A stretch of 64,000 nucleotides of DNA, from assembly GCA_963210315.1 (NCBI GenBank), contig OY723252.1, positions 2,143,346-2,207,345 on the forward strand, in the 5' to 3' direction. This DNA is from Rhynchopus euleeides (Eukaryota > Euglenozoa > Diplonemea > Diplonemida > Diplonemidae). Made by a program: the position numbers and the translations under genes. Below the pieces are notes generated by a model that ran no database searches, was not told where the DNA came from, and saw nothing but the letters and a program-made list of their open reading frames with translations. The first letter of the stretch is position 1. Each line of letters starts with the position of its first letter. This document shows, piece after piece, positions 46,034 to 57,511 of the stretch.

Positions 46034-46221
46034 ATCGGCTTCAGTGGGGGTGGGGGGGAGGGGTGGGATGTGGGGCGGATTACCCTTCGCCCTACACCCT
46101 CATGGGGGCCACGGGGAGAACGAGAAAGATAAATGCAATAGACGTGAGGAGAGAGCGGCGGATGGCGAGGCGAGATGCTGTGAGAGGCAGGAACCAGAAA
46201 GTGTGTGTGTTATGTTTATGT

Positions 46222-46334
46222 GTGTTCGTTCGCAAGCACCCCGCGTGTTGGGCAGGACAGCCCAAGGCGCTGTATGGTGGTGGCACCCGCCGTGTCTTGT
46301 GACACCTACGCCACAGCAGTCGCTCTGCTCTGGA
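46222..46334. repeat. dispersed repeat family B, copy 2
   Basis: Matches 7305-7410, with small indels in the middle. Confidence 0.7.
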
Positions 46335-48847
46335 CGAGCGCGGGTTGCCGCCACCTCTCAATCGAACAAGAGGTGTGTGGAGTGCGAGTGTGCTCGCTGC
46401 AGGCAGGTGGCAGCTTCGAGTTTCACGGGTAAGGTAGGGAGACCCCCGTTTCTTGCATATGTGTGTTTGCAGCTGTTCCCTGTGTTGTGTATGCGGCAGG
46501 TCTTTATATTGTTCTTCTTTGCGATGATGATTTTCTATCGAACTCCTTCATTCATCCGTGATCCCAACTCAGGCGTCTCTACGGGGCACACTTCGGAACA
46601 GCGAATCGCGCAGCGCTCCCTTTTCTTGGGAGTGCGTGCCTTTGGCAAAGGAAGCCATACCGCAAGGGAGATGGAGGATCCACACAGCCATTCTGAAGCC
46701 TTTTCATCCTGAAGCATCATGCGAGTGGCAGCGAGAGGTGATCGTCAGCAACATAATTATAAATGCCAAAAGTCCGAAGGACTGGCCGCCCAGCCGATGT
46801 GGCTTTCGAGAAAGAGAGATACAACGAGTGGCACACAATATGAGAATTACCCCGGTTCTGCCCCGCAGCTCAACACCTGTATGGCTTTTCTTTGTAGTTT
46901 TTTTCCTTCTTCCCGACCAGAACACGGGTGTCTGTTGTGTGGGTGTTGCTTCCGGCAACATCCCATCTGACTCCCGTGGCACGTTGCGCAGGCTCGGGTG
47001 GGCTGAGGGGTCACGCACCGTCCTGGCCTTTTTTGTGTTCTACCAATCTGGCTTTGAGGGGCTCAGGTTGCCTGAACATCGCCCGTGCCAACCATGCAGG
47101 AGTGCTGCAAGATATCATCGCACCATCTCTTCTCACGGTGCAACGCTGGCTGGGTTCTTTTCTTTGTTTTACATCTTCCTGATTTGCATGTCCGCCCGAA
47201 GGAAAGTGGCCCGAATAAGGACTACCGCGTGCGAAGAATGTGCGAACTGGAATGGGTGATGCCATTACAGTCTCGTTGTGACCATTAGCGCCAACGCATC
47301 AAAGAGGGAATCAGGAAATACGGCAAGAAAAATGGCTACGATTTTGATCGTTCGGTTGTCCCGCTATGCTCTCGCTTCACACAGCCCAGCAGGAGGCTGA
47401 GCGAGAGTATTTTTTTGGCTATCATAATTGGCGCACAACCTCATCTTTTTTTGCTATCGAATCCAAGGCAGTGTGGCTCGGGGGGGCAGATCTGCGGCGA
47501 GTATGTGTTTGCTGTCTGTGTGTGTATCGCATCTAACGTGCTCACTCCGCCATCCCCCCCCCCCCACCCCCGGGACAGCTGTGCGCTCCGGAAAGCGCCC
47601 TATCACTTCACAGCTACAACCGCTCTGATGAATTTCCTTTTGTTTGTTGCGTTGACGCTTCTACACACAAAACCCTGAACTGATCACACCCTGAGCCTGA
47701 TGAAGGGTGGGGTTAGTGTATAGAGCACGTTTGGTTGCAGCTGTGGTGGGGCGCTTTCCGCTCACACGAGTGTGCTTAAAAAAAAAATGACTGCCGCATT
47801 GGTTCCCATCCCACCCCCACTCCCCCCCCCCGTGTGTAGAGATTCTCCAAGAAAATACTAACATGTTCCCCCCTCACCCTTCAACCGATCTCAATTGCGT
47901 CCCATTCTCACGTTGTTTTTAGCCAAAAGGGGGGGGGGGGTGTGTGATTTTTTTTGACCTGCAACGTTTTTCAGCAAGGGCCACCTTCACCTGGGAGCGC
48001 TGCTCCAACGTTGCCCCCTGGGGGCCTCTGTGTGTGTGTGTGTGTTGGGTGGCGGTTATCGCATCAGAGCAGCTGCTCGGTGTGCTCCATATTGCTGTGT
48101 ACAGATTCACGTGTGTGTCGGGTCGGGGGCATCTTCTGTGTTTGTTGATCGATGTGTGGGTTCAGACCAGGGTATGACCTGAGGGGTGCGAGGGCCTTGC
48201 CCCGCCGTTGCCTCTCTTGTGGCTCACCCGATTGCCTCCCACTCCTGTCCATCAAGCCATCTCCTGCAGGCAGCCCCGTCTATACGTCGCTGGTTTGTTG
48301 CTTTCGCTCTGTGCGAGCCGTTGCCCCAACAAGCGATCAAAACAAGGCACCAATCGTTCAACATATTGGTAGGTTCCTTGAGGGCAGGGGGATGGGGGGG
48401 TGGGGTCCGGCATGCCGGTAACCCCCCCACCACCCCCCCCCCCCCCCCTCTCCCCCTCTCCCCCTCTCCCCCTCTCCCCCGACCCACCACAACACACACA
48501 CATACGGACGGCATGTGGGCCACGACCCGCGTCGGGTGTGCCCGCTCAAAGCGTGATAGCTACCACACAGCCCTCCGCCTCGTCATGAGTCTCCCTGCCC
48601 CGGGATCAGTTCTTAACGCTAACGCCTGTTTGGCCGGCGGGGGGTCGGCTTGAGGTGCAGGGCACCTCACCTGTCGATACGCCGCCACATGCGGCCAGCA
48701 TGGCAAGTATGCCTGGACACTGCAATGGGGTGCGTCCTTGAAGAAGATTAGCAGACGATGGCCCCACCCCCTCACCCGCTCACCCCCCACCCCCTGCCTC
48801 CTCCGCATTTCAGTCGGAATCCGGGAAACTTGTTGAGAACCTGAGCT

Positions 48848-48932
48848 ACAGCTGTGGGTCGCGTCCCTCAGCGAAGGGGCATAGAGGTTGGCAACGGCGA
48901 GGAGCACCCCCGATCGTATCGGGAAGGGTAGG
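48848..48932. repeat. dispersed repeat family C, copy 2
   Basis: Matches 7425-7512 over almost its whole length, with a few substitutions. Confidence 0.7.
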
Positions 48933-49427
48933 TGGGTGTGGGTTCTTGAGCATAACGGGCCCTGTTTTTTCTCTCTCACGGCGTGTGCTCTAGGGGACGC
49001 TCCGCGATGGCAGTACGCTCATCCAAACTGCAAACAATACAATGCGAACCTGTGGGGCCTTCGCTACCAGGTGTGAGTGAGTGAGAAGACAAAGTGAGCA
49101 ACAGCCTCACTTCCCCTCACTGTCTGACGAGCTGTGACGAGCGTGTGACTGGTAGCGAGGGCCCCCCTGTGGGGGTTCTTGAGAATATCCCTTTTGAGGC
49201 TCGAGGTTGCGCCCCCGATATGTGGCCCCCCTCTACACACCACCACCAGGGCGGGTCACACAACACACAAACCCCACACTCCCACCCCTGTACCCCCTCA
49301 GTTTACCCTGTGCCTCCTGCCCTGTCAGCCCAGCTATTTATATGCTGATTTAGGCCTCCCCCCCCCATCCCCCACAGCTTCTTTCCTCTCGTCCTGTGTC
49401 ACCCCCTCCGCCCCAGCTTTGCTTGAA

Positions 49428-50186
49428 ATGACGTCAGTTGTGGTGGGTCCGATGTGCGTGGTGTGCGGGAGGCACGACCGGGTGGGGCACTTCCGCAAGA
49501 GCGGGTTCAAATGCTTCCAATGCAAAGGGGAGAAGTCCGATCAGAGGCTCCGCGACCTGAGCACGGCGCGCGGGGTGGAGCATGCAACGGTTCTAACCAG
49601 CCGGAGCACAAGCCCGTATGATCGATATGCGACACAGTCCGCAACCCCCCGCCGGGAGTACGCCCACCCCCCTGTGGTCGAAAGAGTGGTCTACAGGGAT
49701 GCAGCACCGCCACCACCGACATCGCCAGTCACCTACACCACTCGCCGCGTGGTGCGCCGGAGTGTATCGCCATCTCACAGATCCCCACGCACTGTGCGTG
49801 TCCTGCGGGAATCGCCCCCGCCAGTCGTGGTGCGGGATGCGTACACCCGACCCCGCAGCCCGCTTGTCCGGGAGGTGCGTGACGTGGATGTGGTGTATGA
49901 CCACCCCTCGCCACCACCCCTTATAGTAAGAGATGGCGGCGGCAGCGTGTACCGCGAGCGATCCCCCCGGCCTGCTCTGCACGCCTCGGAGCTGGTGGAC
50001 CGCGACGCTGCCCACCTTGCGGAGGAGAACCGGCGCCTCCGCCAGCGCGAGGCGTGGCTGGCAGAGGCACGCTCCGCACACCGCGACGGCACGCCTTGTG
50101 AGTGGTGTGAGAAGTATCTTTCAGGCTCGCATACACACCCCTGCCCCTTCTCGCCTATCGAGTCATCGCCAACGCGGTATTATTAG
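49428..50186 (+). CDS. zinc-finger, Arg/Pro/Ser-rich protein
   Basis: 252 residues. The N-terminus has CVVC and CFQC pairs 17 residues apart (C-x2-C-x17-C-x2-C), a zinc-ribbon pattern. The middle (about 50-190) is rich in Arg, Pro, Ser and Val with many RSP/SPR-type pairs. Residues about 200-225 look helical (EENRRLRQREAWLAEA), and a second Cys/His cluster, CEWCEKYLSGSHTHPC, closes the protein. The pairing of two metal-binding ends around a basic disordered middle suggests an RNA-linked or nuclear factor, but no family is recognised. Two pyrimidine-rich AG sites lie upstream, at 49377 and 49416; the ATG is the first after both. Confidence 0.7.
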   Translation: MTSVVVGPMCVVCGRHDRVGHFRKSGFKCFQCKGEKSDQRLRDLSTARGVEHATVLTSRSTSPYDRYATQSATPRREYAHPPVVERVVYRDAAPPPPTSPVTYTTRRVVRRSVSPSHRSPRTVRVLRESPPPVVVRDAYTRPRSPLVREVRDVDVVYDHPSPPPLIVRDGGGSVYRERSPRPALHASELVDRDAAHLAEENRRLRQREAWLAEARSAHRDGTPCEWCEKYLSGSHTHPCPFSPIESSPTRYY

Positions 50187-50693
50187 CTCGGAGGGGAAGG
50201 GGAGGGGGGGGGAGGGGGGGGGGGTGTGTGTGTGCTTGGGTTGCATTCCGCCTGATTTGGGTCCCCGAAAAATTAGCTTCCGGATAACTCCGGTTCACCG
50301 CAAAACTCGGGGGGGGGGGGGGTCAGAATCAGGTTGGGGCGGCGCTCTTTTGTTTTAGTTCTGCTAGTGCAGTGTGTGTCTGTGGGGTGTGGCGCGGGTG
50401 TCGTTATGATGACTTTATCTCTCCCGCGTCGCGCTTCGCCTGGAGGGCGCCCGTTGGAAAAAGAACCACACCGAAGCCCCGCAGCTATGACCCTTCCCAT
50501 TGTTCATGTTCTTTTTTTTGCTTTCACACCCTCCCCTGATTCGGTTGGTCGTTCGGTGTGGACCGCTTCACCACCCCCCCCCCCCCCCCCCCCCCCCCCC
50601 CACCAACACAGGAGGTACAGCACAGCTGTGACTGAGGATTGCGGGTGCCACACACCCCATCCCCCCCCCCCCCCCACCTCCAGCTCCTCTTTG
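50187..50693. other. gap with G- and C-homopolymers
   Basis: Contains G-runs (50200-50222, 50311-50322) and long C-runs (50573-50602, 50661-50675), the last leading into CACCTCCAG at 50683. Coding in this stretch is unlikely, although the downstream frame stays open. Confidence 0.45.
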
Positions 50694-51488
50694 ATGCCCT
50701 CCAACAATGATGGCAGCACATGCGCCTTGCCTGCGTGCATCGAGATGTTTGTCATCGCACGCGTCGGCACCATCCTCGGCCTCCTTGCTCTCGCGGTGAA
50801 CATTGCCTCCATGGCAGACGAGCACTGGGCAAAGACGGCAGCCTCACTATCCGACTGGGAAGGGCATGAGGTTTGCAGGGTGCAGGGCTACGGCAGCACC
50901 GCCTGCCTGCAGTGGGAGCGCTGCGACGCAGGGGATGCCGCATCCTGCACGGGGGGGGTGCACATGCGGGGCACCGTCTACACGGGGCTGTGGCGCGGCA
51001 CGGAGAACGGCACACCCATCGTGTTCGGTCGGATCTTCTCCGTCGTCACCGCGTTGTTCGTCACACTGCTGGTGATCAACCGCGCCATCGCAGGGACAGG
51101 AGACCCCTCGAAGGGGCCCATTGGGTGGATCCAGCCGCCGTGCCCAACATGCATGGCCTTCGGGTTCCTCCAGGCGCTGCTCCCCATTCTGACGGTCGTG
51201 CTCTTCGCTGCCGAGGCACACAGCTTCACCCACCGCGGGGGCCCCCCTGAGTTCGGCTCCGGCTTCGCCCTCGCCATCTGCGCCTGCGTCCTCCACACCG
51301 CCTTCTTCATCTGCTTGGTGCTCTCCCACTATGCGCCGCGTGACGAAGGGTGGTGGCGGCAGCGCGCTCAAAACCCCTGCTGTGCATTGCTCTGCTGCCT
51401 CGCCGCCAAGCCGGAGGACGAGGAGGCGCAGCCGGATGGCAGCACCGAGGCCCCTGGTGGCAGGGGCGGGTCGTCGAAGCCTTTCTAA
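50694..51488 (+). CDS. four-span membrane protein, claudin/PMP22-like topology
   Basis: 264 residues with hydrophobic spans at about 19-40 (ARVGTILGLLALAVNIAS), 108-130, 155-178 and 190-213. A 65-residue first loop holds paired Cys (C...C...C...C) and ends in GLW; the last span is followed by a Cys-rich, acidic tail (CCALLCCL). Four spans with a large Cys-containing first extracellular loop recall the claudin/PMP22 superfamily, though the exact W-GLW-C-C signature is not met. Similar four-span proteins are widespread in protists without known function. The juxtamembrane Cys cluster could be lipid-modified. The start is the first ATG after the CTCCAG acceptor at 50683. Confidence 0.7.
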   Translation: MPSNNDGSTCALPACIEMFVIARVGTILGLLALAVNIASMADEHWAKTAASLSDWEGHEVCRVQGYGSTACLQWERCDAGDAASCTGGVHMRGTVYTGLWRGTENGTPIVFGRIFSVVTALFVTLLVINRAIAGTGDPSKGPIGWIQPPCPTCMAFGFLQALLPILTVVLFAAEAHSFTHRGGPPEFGSGFALAICACVLHTAFFICLVLSHYAPRDEGWWRQRAQNPCCALLCCLAAKPEDEEAQPDGSTEAPGGRGGSSKPF

Positions 51489-52449
51489 GAGGGTGGCTTT
51501 TCACACGGCGCAAGGGCCTTACAGTGGGCCCTACAGCAGTCTCAGGCAGAGGAGGGTGCGCTGGTGGTGGTGATCAGTTCTATGACCTGTGCGCGGTGTT
51601 GTTTTGCCCAGCTGGCGTCCAGCTGTATGCAACAGCAGCCATCCGACATGCGAGGCGCACAGCTGGATGAGCTTGGTGTTATGCATGACAGTGTCCATCG
51701 CGCAGCTCTCAAAGAGTGGAAAGAGGGAGGGGGGGGGGGGAGGGTCTTTGCATCGCCATTGCAACTGCCGTGTCTCGGGTAGATCTGGGGGGGCAGGGGT
51801 GTGTCTTTCCTCTTGTTTTCTGGTCCCCGTACCCATACCCACCCACCCACCCCCACCGGTTGGCACAGCTTACTGGAGAGTGGCTATGTTCATTACTCTG
51901 TCCCCTTCTTCCACCCCACGGTTGGCCAAGCCTGCTGAGTAGTGCGGAAGTGGAAGGGGCGCCGCGTTGGGATCCGTTGAGCCGATGACGAGAGCACACC
52001 ACAGGCCTTGGCTGCGTGGGGCGAGTGTTCTGCAAAAGGATTTGAACGGAGCGCAGTTTCCTGCGTTGGTGGGCCCCGCCCTCAAGAAATAGAACGCGGT
52101 GCAGTAGCCCCCTCCCCCGCCCCCTTTGCTCGCCACCCTCTCCCAGGGGCTGCTTGGGGCACGTATCGGATCGACACCGTTCCACCCGCTTTCCCCTGCT
52201 GGTCGTATTCTTCAGGCTGTGGTCGCCAACGGGGTTCTGTGTGCCAACCCGTATCACTTATTATGTGCAGCCACGACACGCACAACACAAGCAGCAACAC
52301 ACCGCCGACCCATAGCCCCCGCGGCTGGGTTGCGCGCTGTACACAAGACACACCTCGGGAGATCTCTCGTGAAAGCCGAGGTGCCTGCGAGGGATACACT
52401 CGAGACATAGCCGCCTGCTGCACGGAACGGCAAAGCAACCGGTGCAACC
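51489..52449. other. intergenic region, no gene seen
   Basis: About 1 kb without a supported gene. A short G-run lies at 51730-51741. Confidence 0.4.
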
Positions 52450-53511
52450 ATGGTGAAGGTACGCAAGAGGGCGCCGGCGAAGAAGGGCTTTCAGAAGCCT
52501 AAGGTGGACTCCGTCCTGCGGGCGAAGCAGATGAAAGGGAAGAACGCGAGATGGGACCACAACGCGGCCTCGCTCTCCGCCTGGACGAAGGGGAAGGAGA
52601 AGCGTGGCGAGCAGCGCAAGCGTGAAGAGGAGGAGCTGGAGCAGGAGGGGATGAACGCGAAGCTCGACAAACAGATGACAGACGTCTACAAGCGGGTGGA
52701 GGCTCTGGACAGCGTCAACTGGAGCATCAAGCAGAAGAAGGACCATGCAGAGGCAGAGTTTGTCCGCCTCGGTGGCATCCCTCTGAAGCGCAACAAGTGC
52801 AGCTTCACGAAGCATCTGGAGCGGGTCTCGATTGGGAAGCACGAGACTGCGCAGAAGATTGCTCTTGAGGAGCAGACAGGGCTCTATGACCTGGTTGAGG
52901 GTTCCAAGGTTAAGGAGCGCAGGCGCGAGAACATGCTTAAGGGCCTGCGTGCCGTGGTCGACAGGAAGAAGGAGGCCAAGCAGTCCGGGAATGTGCACCG
53001 TTCGACCCTCGGGAACCTGCGCGACGGTGAGGTGGTGCTGGACAAGACACGTGTCAAGCAGATGGAGATCCGTGCTGGTAAGCGGCGTGCAGAGGCATCG
53101 TCGAAGGGGAGGGACAAGTCTCGTGGGTCGATGTGGGACGACAAATACGACATCAACCGGTTCAACGTATGCCTTTTGCAGTGTATTGTGATGACACTGT
53201 GCCTCAAACACTGTGTCGATTCTTTTCGGCCGGCGAGCCGGACCCCCGGATACCGCATCGTGTGTGCCTTTTTGCGCGCTCAACAAAAGTCGCACACATC
53301 TGCCTTTTTTGCAGCTGCCGGGCAGGGTGTTTTTTCGCATTGCCGCGGAAGGCGGATGTTTACATTATGCCCCCTGTGACACCCTCACCAAACCCCCTCT
53401 GCACAGGACCCTCGCGCGCTGGAGAGCGGGCGGTTCGACCAGATTGGGAGCAACCGGCGAAAGGGCGGGCGGCAGGGCGGGCGCAACGGCGGGAAGAAGC
53501 GCCGGCACTAG
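52450..53511 (+). CDS. Faf1/C1orf131-like ribosome-biogenesis protein
   Basis: Exons 52450-53166 and 53407-53511 (GTATGC donor, GCACAG acceptor, phase 0) give 273 residues. The protein is very basic. Residues about 75-140 carry an FRLGG-x-P-x-K-x-x-x-x-x-F-x-K-x-L-like pattern (here VRLGGIPLKRNKCSFTKHL) followed by a Lys/Glu helix; a later LRDGEVVLDKTRVKQ segment resembles the GxLxLSKxDI-type end of Faf1/C1orf131 (DUF4602). Members of that family act in the nucleolus in the small-subunit processome. The second exon adds a GRQGGRNGGKKRRH tail typical of nucleolar proteins. The family match is by eye and moderate. The intron carries a diverged family A repeat end. Confidence 0.55.
53167..53406 (+). 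other. intron with family A-like end and uninterrupted CCTTTTTTG site
   Basis: The GCGCTCAACAAAAGT, CTGCCTTTTTTGCAG and GGGCAGGGTGT blocks at about 53275-53333 match the 3' part of family A copy 3 without the family E insertion. It therefore acts as an empty-site reference. Confidence 0.6.
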
Positions 53512-54305
53512 GGGATGGGTGGAAACCCGCTTCTCATCCCCCGCCGCGGCTTCTCGCTTCCGGGTGTGCGATGCATGCGAGCCAGCGCCACCACGACGGG
53601 TGGTACTTCCGTGGCCGGCTGATAGGATGCTCGACAAGCGATCCATCCCAGCAGTCAGCCGTGGCAACTCGTTGCAGGCAAGCGGAGAGGGGTGGTGGTG
53701 GTGGTGGTGGTTGTCTGGAAGCGCTTTGCTTCTTACGGCAGGATGGCTGTTGTGCGGCGAAAAGACATCTTCTAGCCAGTATTCTATGCGACACGGTCTG
53801 GTCGTTCCGTATCCGGCGAGGCTATTGCTTCCCGACACACACCTAGACCGAGTAGGGGGATCGACCCACCGAGGCTTCGACACCAGCCAGCGACAGGCAG
53901 CGGGGTGTGTTATGGGTTTGAAGGTTTTGTCCAGCTGTTTATCCGTTGCTGGCCTGACCCGGATAAGGTGCACTGTACACTCGATACTCCTTCAAAAAAA
54001 TAAGAATGTTTCGCCCGTGTGTTGGCAGTGGTGTCCACACCACACCGTGAGCAGGTGTCCCGGTGTGCTCGCAGTGTCTGCTGGCACAACACACACAGAG
54101 GCCACACGAGGCTAGGACCCCCGGTGGTTCTACTGTGTGCGCTGTGTCAATCCAAATCCAGAAAACAGGGCGGCGGGTGGCGGGTCTACGCGAGGGCCGT
54201 GGGGGGAGGAGGGGGGGGTGGGGTGGTGATTGAATCAGGAGATGTGGGGGTGTGCGTTTTCTTGGATACGGAAGGCCGAGCGCGGTGCGCTTTTATTTCA
54301 CGGGT
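53512..54305. other. intergenic region with (GTG)n
   Basis: Contains a (GGT)n run at about 53692-53711. No gene seen; the 300-codon + strand frame here is compositionally irregular and overlaps the Faf1-like exon in the wrong frame. Confidence 0.4.
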
Positions 54306-54487
54306 TACGAGCGACGAAGCGTAGCGAAGTCGCAAATCGTACCACTGGATTAGCACCTTCATGCCACTTCACAGGGCCTCAACACAGCCTTGAGACAGCC
54401 AGTGTGAGCTCAACAAAAAGTAATCCGGAACTGTTCTCCCACAGTTGCTGGACAGGGTGTCTATAATAAAGCGGACGGTGTACGTTT
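54306..54487 (+). repeat. dispersed repeat family A, copy 5
   Basis: Full-length except for a 25-bp deletion after AAGTCGC. Ends GGTGTCTATAATAAAGCGGA, like copy 1. Confidence 0.85.
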
Positions 54488-55407
54488 CTCGGTGCATTTC
54501 CTCCCCGATGTGTCTAGGAGAACCCAGTTAAAATTTGCCATCTGAGCCTAATCCATGCCGACGGGGAACAGGAACAAGACAAGGCAAAATCCGTCTGCCT
54601 GGAATGCCCTTGATCCCCGTTTGCGCCTGAGGGGAAGACGTAGCAGAAGTAGGTTCGAAACGCGATGGCAACCAGAGTGGTCCACGTGGCGTTCGTGCTG
54701 TAACATGTTGTCAAGCGAGAAATATGCAATATCATCAATCATTCCCCCAGCTTCTCTGATCCCGTCATCAGCAGAAAGGGTATTCCCGCCCGGCGGAAAG
54801 CGTCATTTACCTCTGCAGACCGGAATCCACACCCTTCTTTGTCTCTGAAGAGCGCACACGTGATGACAGGCAGACTTGCAGTGTAACCTCGTTCACACTG
54901 TAAGCAGCTTCCCTGCGTCTCGGGAGGTGCATCCTGGAGGGAGACCTTGCGGCTGTTCTGCTATTGTTGGGCATCTGCCGGTCTTGACCTCTTGCCTTGG
55001 TGAGGATGCAACGGGAAGTGCACCAGCCGCCAGTTGGCGCCCTTCATGCCGACATTTGCCTCGTCAGGCTGAAGAGAGGGCAGAGCATGGGTAGCCTCAC
55101 CTGTCCTGTGCGATGGCATGTGATGCGTCGCCGCATGGAAGAGCAAGGAATGGAAGGGCTACCCCGCCACCCCACACCCACTCACCCCTTGCCGTCTTCC
55201 CTTCCCGCCCTTGCCCTGCGTTGTTGTTGAGCATCAGTGTGGCTGCCTCGGCGCCTGTGTGGTGCTGCATGCAGGATTGCGGCACCTGCCCGAGGACTTC
55301 CGAAGGTACCACTTTGAGGGATTTTGTCTTGGACCCCGACCCCGACCCCATCACACCATCGCACACTGCATACCACCACACCCTAACAAGGCTTCTTGTG
55401 AGCAGAT
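54488..55407. other. intergenic region, no gene seen
   Basis: No supportable frame, repeat or RNA gene was recognised in this 0.9 kb. Confidence 0.4.
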
Positions 55408-56613
55408 ATGGATCTCACTGTCCGGCAGGCCGGGTTCGAGGAATGTGTCATCCAAGTTCCACATGACGGGACCGTGGTTAGGGTGAAAGAAGATGCGCTG
55501 AGGGAGATGCTCCCGGATGGTAGCAACCCATTCCGTGCGGCTGCATACGTGTCAGCACATCCCTACAACGAAGGGCATATGGAGGAGGAGCTGGACGATG
55601 CACAGCACATTGCCGACACGGGTCTGGAGGCCGGAGGTACCGTGGTGCTGATCCGCAGGCGCTGGCCACAACTGAACGCACCCGCAGTCTACTCATCTGC
55701 GCATGGCGATGGAGTGTTGGCGATTGCAGTCTCGAGGTGTGGTGAGTTGTGTGCAGTGGGATACCAACACGGACACGTCACTGTGTTCGACACCATCACC
55801 GGCGATACGGTGGCGGACTTCACCCACGGCGCCAGGATATCCAGCGTGGCTTTCTCAGTCTGTGGAAAGTGGTTGGCAGCGGTCTCCGCTGCCAAAGACG
55901 GCACCATCTGCGTGTGGTGCACAGCAACGTGGGGTGAGGTGTGTCTGCTGGACGATGGTGACGTGGTGAGTTTGGTGTGGACATACTGCGGACGTCTGGT
56001 GTCTGGAGGCAGTGGGGAGGTGCGTGTGTGGGACTTCATCGCAGCACCGACGTGCCGTGCGCTGGAGGGTCAGATGGGACTCTGCTGCGTTGCCGTATCG
56101 CGCACGAGGCTCTTCAGCTGCTCGACGGAGTGCGCGACCCTCTATGTGTGGGACATCGGCACCCTGGAACGCACACACACCCTCTATCACAACCGCGCAC
56201 CCGCCGAGTCATACGTTGGTATTTCTGCCGTCGATGTGACCGATGACGACCAGTACCTGGTGACGTGCTCTCACGACCTTACGCTCGCAGTGTGGTGCGG
56301 AAGGAACCTCACATGCCTGCGTACTGTGCAACTGCACGACCATCCCGCCGACCTTGCTCTGTCTCAGGAAAGTGATGTCATTGCAGTGCAGCACGACGAC
56401 TGCATCACACTGCACTGCCTCAGTACATCCCAGTGCAGATGCCAGCTGCAGGGTGTCCCATGCAATCAGAGGAAGGTGCAGAGCTCATCATGCGCGCATG
56501 TTGCCCTCAGCTCCTGCGGGAAGTGGGTATTTGCAACACAGAACACTTCTGTCTCCGTGTGCCGCACACCACTAAACCCACCCCTCCCCCAGAATGAGCC
56601 GTTTAGCTTTTGA
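55408..56613 (+). CDS. WD40-repeat protein
   Basis: 401 residues in one exon. Residues 1-90 form a separate N-terminal part (CVIQVPHDG, VRVKEDALREML, VVLIRR) that looks like a small alpha/beta domain. From about 95 on there are six to seven WD40 blades: repeated V-x-F/W-D or VWD/VWC endings (VTVFD, ICVWC, VRVWD, LYVWD, LAVWC) preceded by C-G-x-x-L/AV-S or YLVTCSHD strands. WD40 propellers serve as protein-interaction platforms; no catalytic role is expected. Partners cannot be told from the sequence. The ATG at 55408 lies only three bases after an AG (GTGAGCAG), so if that is the acceptor the 5'UTR would be very short. A stop at 56611 closes the frame. Confidence 0.85.
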   Translation: MDLTVRQAGFEECVIQVPHDGTVVRVKEDALREMLPDGSNPFRAAAYVSAHPYNEGHMEEELDDAQHIADTGLEAGGTVVLIRRRWPQLNAPAVYSSAHGDGVLAIAVSRCGELCAVGYQHGHVTVFDTITGDTVADFTHGARISSVAFSVCGKWLAAVSAAKDGTICVWCTATWGEVCLLDDGDVVSLVWTYCGRLVSGGSGEVRVWDFIAAPTCRALEGQMGLCCVAVSRTRLFSCSTECATLYVWDIGTLERTHTLYHNRAPAESYVGISAVDVTDDDQYLVTCSHDLTLAVWCGRNLTCLRTVQLHDHPADLALSQESDVIAVQHDDCITLHCLSTSQCRCQLQGVPCNQRKVQSSSCAHVALSSCGKWVFATQNTSVSVCRTPLNPPLPQNEPFSF

Positions 56614-56798
56614 AGATTGCCTTTGAAGAATGGGCTGCATGTCGTCACATGCCAGGGCCCTGCTGGAGACGGGGTGGGGAGGGGGGGGGGAGAGAGACAC
56701 ACATGCAGAGAGGAGGGAGGCCTCGTGTCGTTGCTCGAAGCCAGCACACATTGGGCCGTCCCACCTCCTCGCACCCCCGCAATCCCATCCTGGGATGG

Positions 56799-56864
56799 GA
56801 AATGCGGTTTCTACGTATGATACGCGGGGATGAAATGCGGTTTCTACGTATGATACGCGGGGAT
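56799..56864. repeat. 33-bp tandem duplication
   Basis: Two identical units of 33 bp beginning GAAATGCGGTTTCTACGTAT. A TCCCATCC-TG-GGATGGGA palindrome lies just upstream at 56783-56800. Confidence 0.9.
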
Positions 56865-57265
56865 GTAGCACCCCATCCCCACCCCCTCGTGCTGTCAAGT
56901 CCTGAGCGGGTAGAAAAAAATGGAAGAAGAAGACACGGAACGAGTCACAGCAACCTGAAAATACGAATGCAAGGCCTGCCTGTTCTGGCTGTTCAACCCG
57001 ACGCTGGAAAACCGTCCCAGGCCCCAACGCGTGTGTGTATGTTGATCGCTTTTAAGCCAGGGGTCAGATTGTGGGGCCAGTGTAGTGCCACTCGGAGGAG
57101 GGCGTGCCGCATATTCAAGTTCACGTGATGCGTACTGCAGCAGTAGGTTAGAGGCTTGGATTTCACCACACAGCCACGGCCTCGGCTTCCCGGCAGACGG
57201 GGGTTACACGCCGGTCTGACTGCGGCCTGTGTTGTTGCTCCAAAAATAGAAGGCAGATCAACAAC

Positions 57266-57392
57266 CGAGGGTCTTCGCAACTCGGCAGCTATTGACAATC
57301 TCCGACGTTTGCCTCCTACAAATCGGAGGGACATGCCGGAGTTTAGAAACACACCAAAAACCGGGTTGCCCGGATGCCGTAGCGGAGACCCC
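57266..57392. mobile_element. short MITE with GGGTCTTCGC ends
   Basis: Starts GGGTCTTCGC and ends GTAGCGGAGACCCC, resembling the nested hairpin at 27657-27765. Inner CTCCGACGTTTG/AAATCGGAG segments add partial inverted symmetry. Confidence 0.4.
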
Positions 57393-57511
57393 AGTAGAAG
57401 CGTCTCTGAGAGCAACACAGGTCGTGGAGCAAACACATCCCCGTGTTGACCTCCCCGTCCGACCCCCACCCCATGGGAAACAGCGCCCCTGCATCGCTGA
57501 CTTTTCTTTCA

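Larger units (their letters stand above)
46034..49427. other. intergenic region with family B and C repeats
   Basis: 3.4 kb without a supported gene. It holds family B (46222-46334), family C (48848-48932), C-runs (47550-47575, 48425-48480) and GT repeats. A frame of 233 codons at 46558-47259 has no domain, signal or consistent splice sites. Confidence 0.45.

Noticed and set aside
46558-47259. A 233-codon + strand frame
   Set aside because: Irregular composition, no domain, no splice signals; a chance frame.
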